From JAWWPG01 sp038254365 (lineage in GTDB: Bacteria; Actinomycetota; Actinomycetes; Propionibacteriales; Nocardioidaceae): a stretch of DNA of 64,000 bases. The DNA is taken from assembly GCA_038254365.1 (NCBI GenBank), contig JBBSGI010000007.1:25690-89689 (forward strand). The letters run 5' to 3'. The position numbers and the translations under genes were made by a program. The notes beneath the pieces were generated by a model. The model was not told where the DNA came from. It searched no databases and saw nothing but the letters and a program-made list of their open reading frames with translations. How positions within the stretch are numbered: the stretch's first letter is position 1; the number at the start of each line of letters is the position of its first letter. Positions 1 through 8,405 of the stretch are shown piece by piece.

Positions 1-144
1 ACCGGCAGCCGGATCGTCTGCAGCGAGGACGTGCTGGACGAAGCCGGCCTGGCCGCACCCGACGACCAGGAGGAGGAGGTCGAGAAGTTCCGCGAGTTCC
101 TCGACCAGATCACCCCGGAGGACTTCGTCCCCGATCAGGAGTGA
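1..144 (+). CDS. Bifunctional nuclease (DUF151/BFN) family protein, C-terminal end only
   Basis: Only the last 47 codons are inside the window. They read through an acidic tail with the segment EVEKFREFLDQITPEDF and stop at TGA 142-144. This tail is characteristic of actinobacterial BFN-domain proteins, which in mycobacteria (Rv1829) sit directly before a MerR gene and gcvP, exactly as here. The catalytic domain lies upstream of the window, so the assignment rests on the tail and the gene order. Confidence 0.6.
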   Translation, partial: TGSRIVCSEDVLDEAGLAAPDDQEEEVEKFREFLDQITPEDFVPDQE

Positions 145-304
145 ACCGGGTCCAACCCTCAGTCTCTACTTTCGCATGAGACTTGCGACACGCGACCTAC
201 CTCGTTGACCCAGGCGAGCGGTGGACGTACCGTCAGAGGCGAACTTCCTCGCTGTAACTTCACCGGTGTCGTCGCAGCGTGGATCCTGCCCAACGGAGGT
301 CATC

Positions 305-907
305 GTGCCCAGTGACAACGACCTGCTGGACCCGTCCCACGCGGCGGAGATCGCCCGGGGTGCCCGGCGAGCCGCTCAGCAGGGCCTGCTGTTCGACGAT
401 GACGTCGCGCCCATGCCCGAGGGCGTCGGATATCGGGGGCCGACGGCCTGCCACGTGGCGGGCATCACCTACCGTCAGCTCGACTACTGGGCCCGGACGG
501 GTCTGGTCGAGCCGACCGTGCGCACCGCCGGAGGCTCCGGCACGCAGCGGCTGTACTCTTTCCGCGACGTCCTCCTCCTGAAGGTGATCAAGCGGCTGCT
601 CGACGCCGGAGTCTCGCTGCAGCAGATCCGCAGCGCGGTGCACCACCTGCGTGAGCGGGGGACCGACGACCTCACCGAGGTCACCTTGATGAGCGACGGC
701 GCCAGCGTCTACGAGTGTCGCTCGGCCGATGAGATCATCGACCTCCTGCAGGGCGGTCAGGGAGTCTTCGGGATCGCGATCGGCGGTGTCTGGCGGGAGA
801 TCGAAGGGTCCCTGTCCGAGCTGCCCAGCGAGCGCGCGGAGCGGGTTGACCAGGCCGACCCGGACGACGAGCTCGCGGTCCGCCGGCAGGCCCGGCTGTC
901 CGGCTGA
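305..907 (+). CDS. MerR-family transcriptional regulator (Rv1830-like)
   Basis: This is a 200-residue DNA-binding protein. The MerR winged helix lies at about residues 45-115, with the signature YRQLDYWARTGLV followed by YSFRDVLLLKVIKRLLDAG and SLQQIRSAV. The C-terminal part is not a recognised ligand domain. GTG 305 is chosen as start because GGAGG (295-299) stands 5 nt before it; an upstream GTG at 221 would add 28 residues of non-family sequence and has no such site. The order BFN nuclease - MerR - gcvP matches Rv1829-Rv1830-Rv1832 of Mycobacterium, where the related paralogue Rv1828 is a cell-division regulator. The target here is unknown. Confidence 0.85.
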   Translation: MPSDNDLLDPSHAAEIARGARRAAQQGLLFDDDVAPMPEGVGYRGPTACHVAGITYRQLDYWARTGLVEPTVRTAGGSGTQRLYSFRDVLLLKVIKRLLDAGVSLQQIRSAVHHLRERGTDDLTEVTLMSDGASVYECRSADEIIDLLQGGQGVFGIAIGGVWREIEGSLSELPSERAERVDQADPDDELAVRRQARLSG

Positions 908-947
908 CACCGCCGGCTCCGCGGCAGCCGACGGTGGCGGCCGCTGG

Positions 948-953
948 TAGGGT
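948..953 (+). promoter_or_regulatory. Probable -10 element of the gcvP riboswitch transcript
   Basis: TAGGGT fits the actinobacterial TANNNT -10 pattern and lies about 18 nt before the first paired base of the glycine riboswitch, so transcription would begin near 960. No convincing -35 hexamer is visible. Confidence 0.4.
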
Positions 954-971
954 GGGCGAGCCGTCACAGTC

Positions 972-1047
972 GCACGGGAGAGCCCGGAACCACCCGGCGC
1001 CGAAGGGGCAACTCCTCCCCGGAACCTCTCAGGCCACAGGACCGTGC
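972..1047 (+). ncRNA. Glycine riboswitch, single aptamer
   Basis: The sequence carries the conserved blocks of the glycine aptamer in order: GGGAGAG (976-982), CGCCGAAGGGGCAA (998-1011) and CTCTCAGG (1026-1033). The closing stem pairs GCACGG (972-977) with CCGTGC (1042-1047). Only one aptamer is visible, not the common tandem pair. It lies just before gcvP, the decarboxylating subunit of the glycine cleavage system, so glycine would be expected to turn expression on. The probable expression platform is annotated separately. Confidence 0.92.
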
Positions 1048-1085
1048 TGACCGGCGTCTCTGGAGCGGATCACCGTGACAGAGGG

Positions 1086-1115
1086 GGAGGCTCGTCCACG
1101 ACGCCGGGAGCCTCC
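1086..1115 (+). promoter_or_regulatory. Hairpin able to sequester the gcvP ribosome binding site
   Basis: GGAGGCTC (1086-1093) is perfectly complementary to GAGCCTCC (1108-1115), leaving a 14-nt loop. The 3' arm overlaps the GGGAG (1106-1110) that serves GTG 1117. Together with the riboswitch 40 nt upstream this looks like a translational expression platform. If translation instead begins at GTG 1075, the hairpin would lie inside the coding sequence. Confidence 0.5.
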
Positions 1116-1116
1116 T

Positions 1117-3990
1117 GTGACCACCCAGACCCGCCTCCTCGACCTGGAGCAGGTTGCTCCCTTCGCCCGACGGCACATCGGCCCAGATGCCGGTGAGCAG
1201 CAGACCATGCTGGCGGCCCTCGGGTACGAGTCGCTGGACGACCTGGTCGCCGCAGCCATCCCCGCCCGCATCCGCAGCGAGGGCGGGTTGGCGCTCCCCC
1301 CCGCCAGCAGCGAAGCTGGCGCGCTGGAGACCCTGCGCGCACTCGCCGCCCGCAACAACCCCCTCGTGCCGATGATCGGACTCGGCTACTCGGGCACGGT
1401 CACGCCGGCGGTGATCAGGCGCAACGTGCTCGAGGACCCCTCCTGGTACACCGCCTACACGCCGTACCAACCCGAGATCTCTCAAGGCAGGCTGGAGGCC
1501 CTGCTCAACTTCCAGACCCTGGTCAGCGACCTGTGCGGGTTGCCGACCGCCAACGCGTCGCTGCTCGACGAGGGTACGGCGGCCGCTGAGGCGATGACGC
1601 TGGTCCGCAGGGCCAACCGGTCAAACTCCTCCCGACGCTTCGTGGTCGACCGGGACTGCCTCCCGCAGACCATCGCGGTGGTGCAGAGTCGAGCCCGCGC
1701 GATGGACATCGAGGTCGTCGTGGCTGACGTGACGCGCGAACTGCCGGAAGGGGACTACTCAGGCGTGTTGCTCCAGTACCCCGGGGCGAGCGGTCGCATC
1801 ATCGACCCCCGACCCGTCATCCGGCGCGCCCATGCCGCAGGGGCTCTGGCGGTCGTCGCTGCGGACCTGCTCGCTCTGACCGTGCTCGAGGCCCCCGGAG
1901 CTCTCGGTGCCGACGTAGTGCTCGGATCCAGCCAGCGGTTCGGGGTGCCCCTCTTCTACGGCGGGCCACACGCCGGCTTCATGGCCGTGGCCGCCGGACT
2001 CGAGCGGCACCTGCCCGGGCGGCTGGTCGGAGTCTCGGTGGACTCGGAGGGCCGGCCGGCCTACCGGCTCGCGCTGCAGACCCGGGAGCAGCACATCCGC
2101 CGCGACAGGGCCACCTCCAACATCTGCACCGCCCAGGTGTTGCTTGCCGTCGTCGCAGCGATGTATGCCGTCTACCACGGTCCAGAGGGGCTGACCCGCA
2201 TCGCCAACCGTACCCACCGCTATGCCGCCGTGCTGGCCGCGGGGCTGCGCGAGGCCGGCGCGGACGTCCAGCACGACAGCTTCTTCGACACCCTCACCGT
2301 GGTTCTTCCGGGGGAAGCGGACGCCATGGTCGCACGGGCTCGTGGCCTCGGTCTCCACCTCCGCCGGACCGACGCCGACCGGGTGGGAGTTTCGCTGTCC
2401 GAGCTCACCACGCGCACGCACGTCGAGCGGGTGCTCATTGCCGTCGGCGCAGCCGGCGTCGACATCGACGCGCTCGACGCCAGGACTCCAGACGCTCTCC
2501 CCGAGGACCTGAGGCGACGCACGTCCTTCCTCACCCATCCGGTGTTCGCCGACCATCGCTCCGAGACCGACCTGCTGCGGTACCTGCGACGGCTCGCTGA
2601 CCGGGACTACGCGCTGGACCGCGGGATGATCCCGCTGGGATCGTGCACGATGAAGCTCAACGCGACCGCCGAGATGGAGCCGATCAGCCTCCCCGGCTTC
2701 GCCGACCTGCACCCCTTCGCTCCGGCGGAGGACGCCACGGGCTACCGGGACTTGATCGACACCCTGGAGGGTTGGCTCGCGGAGATCACCGGCTACGCCG
2801 CGGTGTCCATCCAGCCGAACGCCGGGTCCCAAGGTGAGCTCGCGGGTCTACTCGCAATCCGCGGTTACCACCTCGCGAACGGTCAGCCCGAGAGGAACCT
2901 GTGCCTGATCCCGTCCAGCGCGCACGGGACGAACGCTGCCTCGGCGGTGATGGCCGGGATGCGGGTGGTCGTCGTGAAGGCGGCCGACGACGGCGCGGTC
3001 GACCTCGCCGACCTCCGGGCCAAGTGCGAGACCCACGCCGGGGAGTTGGCCGCGATCATGGTGACCTACCCCTCGACCCACGGCGCCTTCGAGGACACCA
3101 TCACCGATCTGTGCGCGACCGTCCACCAGCACGGGGGACAGGTCTACATCGACGGTGCCAACTTGAACGCGTTGCTCGGACTTGCCAAGCCGGGACGGTT
3201 CGGTGGGGACGTGTCACACCTCAACCTGCACAAGACGTTCTGCATCCCGCATGGCGGCGGTGGCCCCGGCGTTGGTCCGGTCGCGGTCGCGGCCCACCTG
3301 GCGCCATACCTGCCCAGCCACCCCGGACATCCCGACCCGGGGCGACGCGACGGCACCGGGCCGGTGAGTGCCGCCCCGTACGGGTCGGCGGGGATCCTGC
3401 CGATCTCCTGGGCGTACATCGCGATGATGGGTGCCGAGGGGCTGACCGAGGCCACCGAGGTCGCGATCCTGTCCGCGAACTACATCGCGCACCGGCTGCA
3501 CAAGCACTTCCCGGTGCTTTACCGCGGGCACGGCGACCTGGTGGCCCATGAGTGCATCATCGATGTCCGGAGTCTGACGAAGGCGAGCGGTGTGACTGTC
3601 GACGACATCGCCAAGCGGCTGGTCGACTACGGATTCCACGCCCCCACGATGAGCTTCCCCGTCCCCGGGACGTTCATGGTCGAGCCGACCGAGTCCGAGA
3701 ACCTGGCCGAGGTCGACCGATTCTGCGACGCGATGATCGCGATTCGCGCCGAGATCGACGACGTGGCGCATGGTCGGATCGACCTCGCCGACAGCCCACT
3801 CACGCACGCCCCGCATACCACCCACGCGCTGGTCGGCGAGTGGACTCGGGCCTACTCTCGCAAGGTCGCCGCCTACCCCGCCGGCCACACGCCGGACAAG
3901 TACTGGCCACCGGTCGCTCGGATCGACCAGGCGTACGGCGACCGGCATCTGGTCTGCTCCTGCCCACCGCCAGAAGCCTTCGCCCAGTGA
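1117..3990 (+). CDS. gcvP: Glycine dehydrogenase (decarboxylating), P-protein of the glycine cleavage system
   Basis: This 957-residue protein is the single-chain form of the P-protein. It decarboxylates glycine with pyridoxal phosphate and passes the aminomethyl group to the lipoyl arm of GcvH. It opens with FARRHIGPD, typical of the family, and carries the cofactor lysine in HLNLHKTFCIPHGGGGPG (about residue 706). Length and end-to-end conservation are normal. GTG 1117 is preferred because GGGAG lies 6 nt upstream and the product then starts like its relatives; GTG 1075 is the alternative and adds 14 arginine-rich residues. No gcvH or gcvT is in the window. Control by the upstream glycine riboswitch is strongly indicated. 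Confidence 0.96.
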   Translation: MTTQTRLLDLEQVAPFARRHIGPDAGEQQTMLAALGYESLDDLVAAAIPARIRSEGGLALPPASSEAGALETLRALAARNNPLVPMIGLGYSGTVTPAVIRRNVLEDPSWYTAYTPYQPEISQGRLEALLNFQTLVSDLCGLPTANASLLDEGTAAAEAMTLVRRANRSNSSRRFVVDRDCLPQTIAVVQSRARAMDIEVVVADVTRELPEGDYSGVLLQYPGASGRIIDPRPVIRRAHAAGALAVVAADLLALTVLEAPGALGADVVLGSSQRFGVPLFYGGPHAGFMAVAAGLERHLPGRLVGVSVDSEGRPAYRLALQTREQHIRRDRATSNICTAQVLLAVVAAMYAVYHGPEGLTRIANRTHRYAAVLAAGLREAGADVQHDSFFDTLTVVLPGEADAMVARARGLGLHLRRTDADRVGVSLSELTTRTHVERVLIAVGAAGVDIDALDARTPDALPEDLRRRTSFLTHPVFADHRSETDLLRYLRRLADRDYALDRGMIPLGSCTMKLNATAEMEPISLPGFADLHPFAPAEDATGYRDLIDTLEGWLAEITGYAAVSIQPNAGSQGELAGLLAIRGYHLANGQPERNLCLIPSSAHGTNAASAVMAGMRVVVVKAADDGAVDLADLRAKCETHAGELAAIMVTYPSTHGAFEDTITDLCATVHQHGGQVYIDGANLNALLGLAKPGRFGGDVSHLNLHKTFCIPHGGGGPGVGPVAVAAHLAPYLPSHPGHPDPGRRDGTGPVSAAPYGSAGILPISWAYIAMMGAEGLTEATEVAILSANYIAHRLHKHFPVLYRGHGDLVAHECIIDVRSLTKASGVTVDDIAKRLVDYGFHAPTMSFPVPGTFMVEPTESENLAEVDRFCDAMIAIRAEIDDVAHGRIDLADSPLTHAPHTTHALVGEWTRAYSRKVAAYPAGHTPDKYWPPVARIDQAYGDRHLVCSCPPPEAFAQ

Positions 3991-5369
3991 CTGACCCGAA
4001 CGGGCTCGAGACGACCGTGCTCGCCACCACCGCACGGCGCATGACGGCTCTGCTTGCGCGCGAGCAGGTCAGCGCTCGGGTGCCGTCACTTGTTGCCGGC
4101 GTGGTGCGCGGGGGAGAGCTGGCCTGGGCAGGGTCGCATGGCACGCCCCCGGCGGTCGGCGACGAAGCGGCGTCGATCGATACCCAGTACCGCATCGGGT
4201 CGATCACCAAGGTCATGACCGCGATCCTGGTGATGCAGCTTCGCGACGAGGGGCTGGTGCGACTGACCGACCGGCTCGCCGAGCATCTGCCCGGTGTCGC
4301 CTACGGCAAAGGCACCCTGCGAGAGCTTCTCTCGCACTCCTCAGGCATGCAGGCGGAGCCGCCAGGGCCGTGGTGGGAGCGGAGCCGGGGAGTCACCCTC
4401 GCGTCGCTGGTTTCGCGCCTCGACGAAAGCGACGCACCGTTCGCGCCGGGCCAGGAGTACCATTACTCAAACCTCGGTTACGCGCTGCTCGGCGAGGTGG
4501 TGGCCCGCACCCGCGCAGCTTCCTGGTGGTCGGTGCTCGAGTCCCGGCTCCTGGCCCCGCTCGGGATGCGTCGTACGTCGTACATCGCGCAGCAGCCGGC
4601 GGCCACCGGATTCAGCATCGACACGTTTGCCGGCACGCTCACCGAGGAGCCGAGCCACGACTCGGGCGCGATGGCCCCGGCCGGCCAACTGTGGAGCACC
4701 GTCGAGGACCTCGGCCGACTCGCGGGCTTCCTTGCCGACCCGGATCCGTCGATCCTCCGGGCAGACTCCGTCGCCGAGATGACCACTGGCCAGGCCGGTG
4801 TCCCGGACGGAGTGAACGCGGGATCGTACGGGCTCGGCCTTCGGCTCGCGGTCGTGGCTGACCGCTCCTACATCGGCCACACCGGCTCGGTGCCGGGTTT
4901 CCTGGCCGGGCTGTTCGTCGACCGGGAGCACCGCACTGGCGCCGTGTGCCTTGCCAACGGGGCCGACGGCGTGCGTGCCCAAGACTTCCCGATCGACCTG
5001 CTTCGTCTGCTCGAGGATCTCGAGCCGTCGATCCCCTCACCATGGGTGCCGAACACGGAGGTTCCGCCAGACGTCCGAGACTTGTTGGGGCTCTGGTACT
5101 GGGGGAACATGGCGTGCACGATGAGCTACGAAGGCGACCGGGTCGTGGTCAGGCTGCTGCGGAAGGCCCTCACCTGGTGCACGTTCCGTCTCGACGACAC
5201 CAGCCGGCTGGTGGGGGCTACCGGCTACTTCGCCGGTGAACCGCTGAACGCCGTACACCGGGAGGACGGGTCGGTCGGCCACCTCGAGTGCGCGACGTTC
5301 ATCTTCACCCGGGTTCCCTACGACCCGGAGGCGCCGGTCCCAGGCCGCGGCGCCGAACCGAACACGTGA
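3987..5369 (+). CDS. Serine hydrolase of the beta-lactamase/class C penicillin-binding protein family
   Basis: The 460-residue product has the active-site motifs of serine beta-lactamase-like hydrolases: SITK (SxxK nucleophile motif, about residue 72), the tyrosine motif in YHYSNLGYALLGE, and HTGS near residue 294. No signal peptide is evident, so a cytosolic esterase or peptidase is more likely than a cell-wall enzyme. A C-terminal domain of about 130 residues follows the catalytic part. GTG 3987 overlaps the gcvP stop (GTGA), which implies translational coupling and places the gene in the riboswitch-controlled transcript. A link to glycine metabolism is not obvious. Confidence 0.82.
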   Translation: MTDPNGLETTVLATTARRMTALLAREQVSARVPSLVAGVVRGGELAWAGSHGTPPAVGDEAASIDTQYRIGSITKVMTAILVMQLRDEGLVRLTDRLAEHLPGVAYGKGTLRELLSHSSGMQAEPPGPWWERSRGVTLASLVSRLDESDAPFAPGQEYHYSNLGYALLGEVVARTRAASWWSVLESRLLAPLGMRRTSYIAQQPAATGFSIDTFAGTLTEEPSHDSGAMAPAGQLWSTVEDLGRLAGFLADPDPSILRADSVAEMTTGQAGVPDGVNAGSYGLGLRLAVVADRSYIGHTGSVPGFLAGLFVDREHRTGAVCLANGADGVRAQDFPIDLLRLLEDLEPSIPSPWVPNTEVPPDVRDLLGLWYWGNMACTMSYEGDRVVVRLLRKALTWCTFRLDDTSRLVGATGYFAGEPLNAVHREDGSVGHLECATFIFTRVPYDPEAPVPGRGAEPNT

Positions 5370-5446
5370 TAGCGGGCGCGTGCGGCGGATGAAGCTCGAA
5401 ACGGCCGCCAACGTGTCTCCGGTGCGCCTGCGGGCAGCGGAGCAGA

Positions 5447-6829
5447 TCAGCTTGCTTGGCTGATGCTCGACATGTTGAAGTCGGGAATCCGCAGCGCAGG
5501 CGTCGCGGTGCGCTGGAAGTAGTCTCCCCACTCGCGAGACCACGACCGCTCGGTTGCACCGGCCTCGGTGAAGCGCCCAAGCAGTGAGATCGGGCTCTCG
5601 TTGAACCGGAAGTTGTTGACCACGCCAACGACCTCCCCGGCTTCGACCAGATACGTGCCGTCTCGAGTCAGTCCGGTGAGCAGCAGCTCCTGCGTGTCGA
5701 CCTTGCGGATGTACCAGAGGCAGGTGACCAGCAGCGCGCGCTCCGACGATGCGACGAGCTCCTCGATCGAGCCGGTACCGCCGGTGATCTCCAGCACGAG
5801 GTTGTCGATGAGCGGGTGCAGCGGCAGCCCGGTAAGGGCGGCGGTGTGCCGCGAGGTGGGAAGGGCCGTGAGGATACCGTCCTGCAGCCAGTCCGCCGCG
5901 CCGATCGGCAGCCCGTTGTCGAAGACGCTCGTGGTCGCGTCGCTGCCGCGAGCGGCGACGAACGGGATCGCCCGCAGCTGCGGGTGTGCCGGGTCCGAGT
6001 ACAACCGGACACCTCGGCTGGCGAGCTGCTCACCGATCCGGGTGCCGCCGCCTGGGGCGCTGAAAACCGATCGGCCCTCGTGGGCGTCGCGGCCGCTCGA
6101 GACGAAGTAGGCATACGTCACCAGGTCGGCCACCGCCGTCGGCGGCAGCAGGGTCTCGTAGCGGCCGGCCGGCAAGTCCACCGAGCGGCCAGCCCAGCCG
6201 ATCCGCCGGCCCAGCTCGTCGTCGAGCGCTTGCACGTCGATGTCGGAAAAGTCGTCGGTCGGCCGGCCAACCCAGGCCGACGTCGACAGATCCGTCGGTT
6301 TCGCGGTGATCCCGATGTTGCCGGCGGGCTGCTCGTGGCGAAGCCGCAAACCGGCCGAGGTGGCCAGGTACGTCGTTTCCACGGCGTGGTCGACGTAGCC
6401 GTAGAGCAACCTGCCCTCCGCCCGGGCGCGGTCGAGCACCTCTCCGAGATCGGACGCGAAGGTGTCGAAGACGCCGATGCTGGTCGTCCCCGGCGGAGCC
6501 GTCCAGTCCGGCGCCTGGTCGCCGCCGACGATGTCGTTGGCGTCCTCGGCCGCCGATGCCGCCCGGGCTGCGCTGTCCGCCCGGGCGACCAGGTCGTCGA
6601 CCTCGGCAAGCGTCGACGCCGGTCCGGTCACGACGCCCGCGGCGACCCCACCGGGCACCGGAACCTGCGACACGACGGTGACCTGGCCGCCGGTCATCAC
6701 CCCGTTGGTCGTCAACGTGTTGTTGGCCCACCGGAGGTTCGCCGTCGAGGTGTGGCGCAGGACCACCGAGCAGCTCTCGGCCCGCGTGACGTCGAGAGCG
6801 TGCTCGACGAGAGTCTGCGGCGTGACCAT
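5447..6829 (-). CDS. TldE/PmbA-type modulator of a TldD protease
   Basis: The 460-residue product belongs to the PmbA/TldE half of the TldD-TldE heterodimer, a metalloprotease that trims or degrades unfolded peptides and processes some ribosomal peptides in other bacteria. It lacks the HExxxH metal site, as expected for this subunit. The gene begins 1 nt after the tldD stop, so the pair is cotranscribed and translated in balance. Its C-terminus contains the family segment NNFRFNESPISLLGRF. Serine hydrolase 3987-5369 converges on it, 77 nt away. I saw no ribosomal-peptide precursor nearby. Confidence 0.87.
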   Translation of the reverse strand: MVTPQTLVEHALDVTRAESCSVVLRHTSTANLRWANNTLTTNGVMTGGQVTVVSQVPVPGGVAAGVVTGPASTLAEVDDLVARADSAARAASAAEDANDIVGGDQAPDWTAPPGTTSIGVFDTFASDLGEVLDRARAEGRLLYGYVDHAVETTYLATSAGLRLRHEQPAGNIGITAKPTDLSTSAWVGRPTDDFSDIDVQALDDELGRRIGWAGRSVDLPAGRYETLLPPTAVADLVTYAYFVSSGRDAHEGRSVFSAPGGGTRIGEQLASRGVRLYSDPAHPQLRAIPFVAARGSDATTSVFDNGLPIGAADWLQDGILTALPTSRHTAALTGLPLHPLIDNLVLEITGGTGSIEELVASSERALLVTCLWYIRKVDTQELLLTGLTRDGTYLVEAGEVVGVVNNFRFNESPISLLGRFTEAGATERSWSREWGDYFQRTATPALRIPDFNMSSISQAS

Positions 6830-6830
6830 C

Positions 6831-8345
6831 TCAGTGCCCCGCTTCCGTGCCGGTGTTCAGGACGTTGATGCCGCGGAACAACGCGGCCGGGCACCCGTGG
6901 CTTACCGGTGCCACCTGCCCAGGCTGCGCCTTCCCGCAGTTGAACGCCCCCTGCAACTGCCAGGTGCCACGCCCTCCCACTGCCTCCATCGACCCCCAGA
7001 AGTCCGTGGTCGTGGCCTGGTACGCCGCATCGCGCACCTGGCCGCGGAGCTGGCCGTCGCGGATCTCGATGAACCGCTGCGCGGTGAACTGGAAGTTGTA
7101 GCGCTGCATGTCGATGCTCCACGAGTTGTCGCCGACGACGTACAGACCACGCTCGACTCGGCCGATCAGGTCCGCCGTCGTGGTGTCGTCGGGGGCAGGC
7201 TGGAGCGAGACGTTCGCCATCCGCTGGATCGCGGTGTGAGCGGGGGAGTCGGCAAACGCGCACCCGTTGGACCTGCCCCAGCCCATCAGCCCGGCCATCC
7301 GGCGGTCGGTCTGGTAGCCGACCAGGATGCCGTCGCGGATCAGGTCCCAGGACTGGGTCTGGACCCCGTCGTCGTCGTACCCGATCGTGGCCAGTCCGTG
7401 CTCGACGGTGCGGTCGCCGGTCACGTTCATGCACGCTGATCCGTACCGCAGGGTGCCGAGCTTGTCGACGGTCGCGAACGACGTTCCCGCATAGTTCGCC
7501 TCATAGCCGAGGGCCCGGTCCAGCTCGGTTGCGTGGCCGATGCTTTCGTGGATCGTCAGCCAGAGGTTACTCGGGTGCACCACCAGGTCGTAGCGCCCGG
7601 CCTCGACCGAAGGCGCCGCGAGCAAGTCGTCGAGCTGCCGAGGCAGCTCATCGAGCTCCGCGTCCCAGTCGTGCACGTCACCGACGAGGTACTCCCAGCC
7701 CCGGCCGACCGGCGGCGCTACGGTGCGCATCGAGTCGAGGACGCCGCGGGTCTGGTCGATGCCGAACACCTCGACCACCGGCTGCAGTCGAATCCGCTGC
7801 TGGAGTGTCGAGGTGCCGTGCGAGTCGGCGTAGAACTTGTTCTCCCTGACCTGAGCCACGCTCGCGCTGACATGGGCGACCGCCGGGTGCGCAAGCAGCC
7901 GGTGGCTCCAAGTGGCGAGCAAGGCGACCTTGTCGGGGGTTGGCACGGCGAACGGGTCGATCTCGTACGGCGAGGACCAGGTGACGGCGCGGTAGCGGGG
8001 TTCCTCGGACAGGATGATCTCCTCGACGGAGATCGGCTTTGCCACCATGGCCACCCGGATCGCCTGCTCGGCGACCAGCACCGCGTCGTCGACGGCGAGC
8101 GTGATGCCAGCCGCGAAACCCCAGGTCCCGTCGAGCACGACCCGTACCGCGATACCGAGGTCGGTGTCGACCGAGGCGTCCACCAGGGCCCCATCCAGCA
8201 GGTGGACCTGTTGCCGCCGGATCTGCTCGATCCGAACGTCACAGTGGCTGACTCCGAAGTCGGCGGCGCGGTTCAGCGCTGCCGAGGCGAGCGACTCGCG
8301 GGGGAGCGCGACGAACGTGGGGTCAATCTCGTGCGGGTCGGGCAT
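6831..8345 (-). CDS. tldD: TldD-type metalloprotease
   Basis: This 504-residue protein is the catalytic TldD subunit. The zinc site is HESIGH, followed by ATELD, at about residue 265, in the usual sequence context. It is expected to cleave peptides only in complex with the TldE subunit encoded 1 nt downstream. The start is set at ATG 8345 (MPDPHEID) rather than an upstream codon at 8396. A TANNNT -10 element (TAGGCT, 8353-8358) lies 7 nt before this ATG, which suggests a leaderless mRNA and makes the longer form unlikely. Confidence 0.9.
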   Translation of the reverse strand: MPDPHEIDPTFVALPRESLASAALNRAADFGVSHCDVRIEQIRRQQVHLLDGALVDASVDTDLGIAVRVVLDGTWGFAAGITLAVDDAVLVAEQAIRVAMVAKPISVEEIILSEEPRYRAVTWSSPYEIDPFAVPTPDKVALLATWSHRLLAHPAVAHVSASVAQVRENKFYADSHGTSTLQQRIRLQPVVEVFGIDQTRGVLDSMRTVAPPVGRGWEYLVGDVHDWDAELDELPRQLDDLLAAPSVEAGRYDLVVHPSNLWLTIHESIGHATELDRALGYEANYAGTSFATVDKLGTLRYGSACMNVTGDRTVEHGLATIGYDDDGVQTQSWDLIRDGILVGYQTDRRMAGLMGWGRSNGCAFADSPAHTAIQRMANVSLQPAPDDTTTADLIGRVERGLYVVGDNSWSIDMQRYNFQFTAQRFIEIRDGQLRGQVRDAAYQATTTDFWGSMEAVGGRGTWQLQGAFNCGKAQPGQVAPVSHGCPAALFRGINVLNTGTEAGH

Positions 8346-8352
8346 GCCGGGC

Positions 8353-8358
8353 AGCCTA
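8353..8358 (-). promoter_or_regulatory. Probable -10 element for leaderless tldD
   Basis: Read on the minus strand the hexamer is TAGGCT, with 7 nt to the ATG at 8345 and no Shine-Dalgarno sequence between. Confidence 0.5.
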
Positions 8359-8405
8359 ACAACTGCGGCCACCGGTGGGGCCGCGCCGGTAAGCACGATC
8401 CGCGG

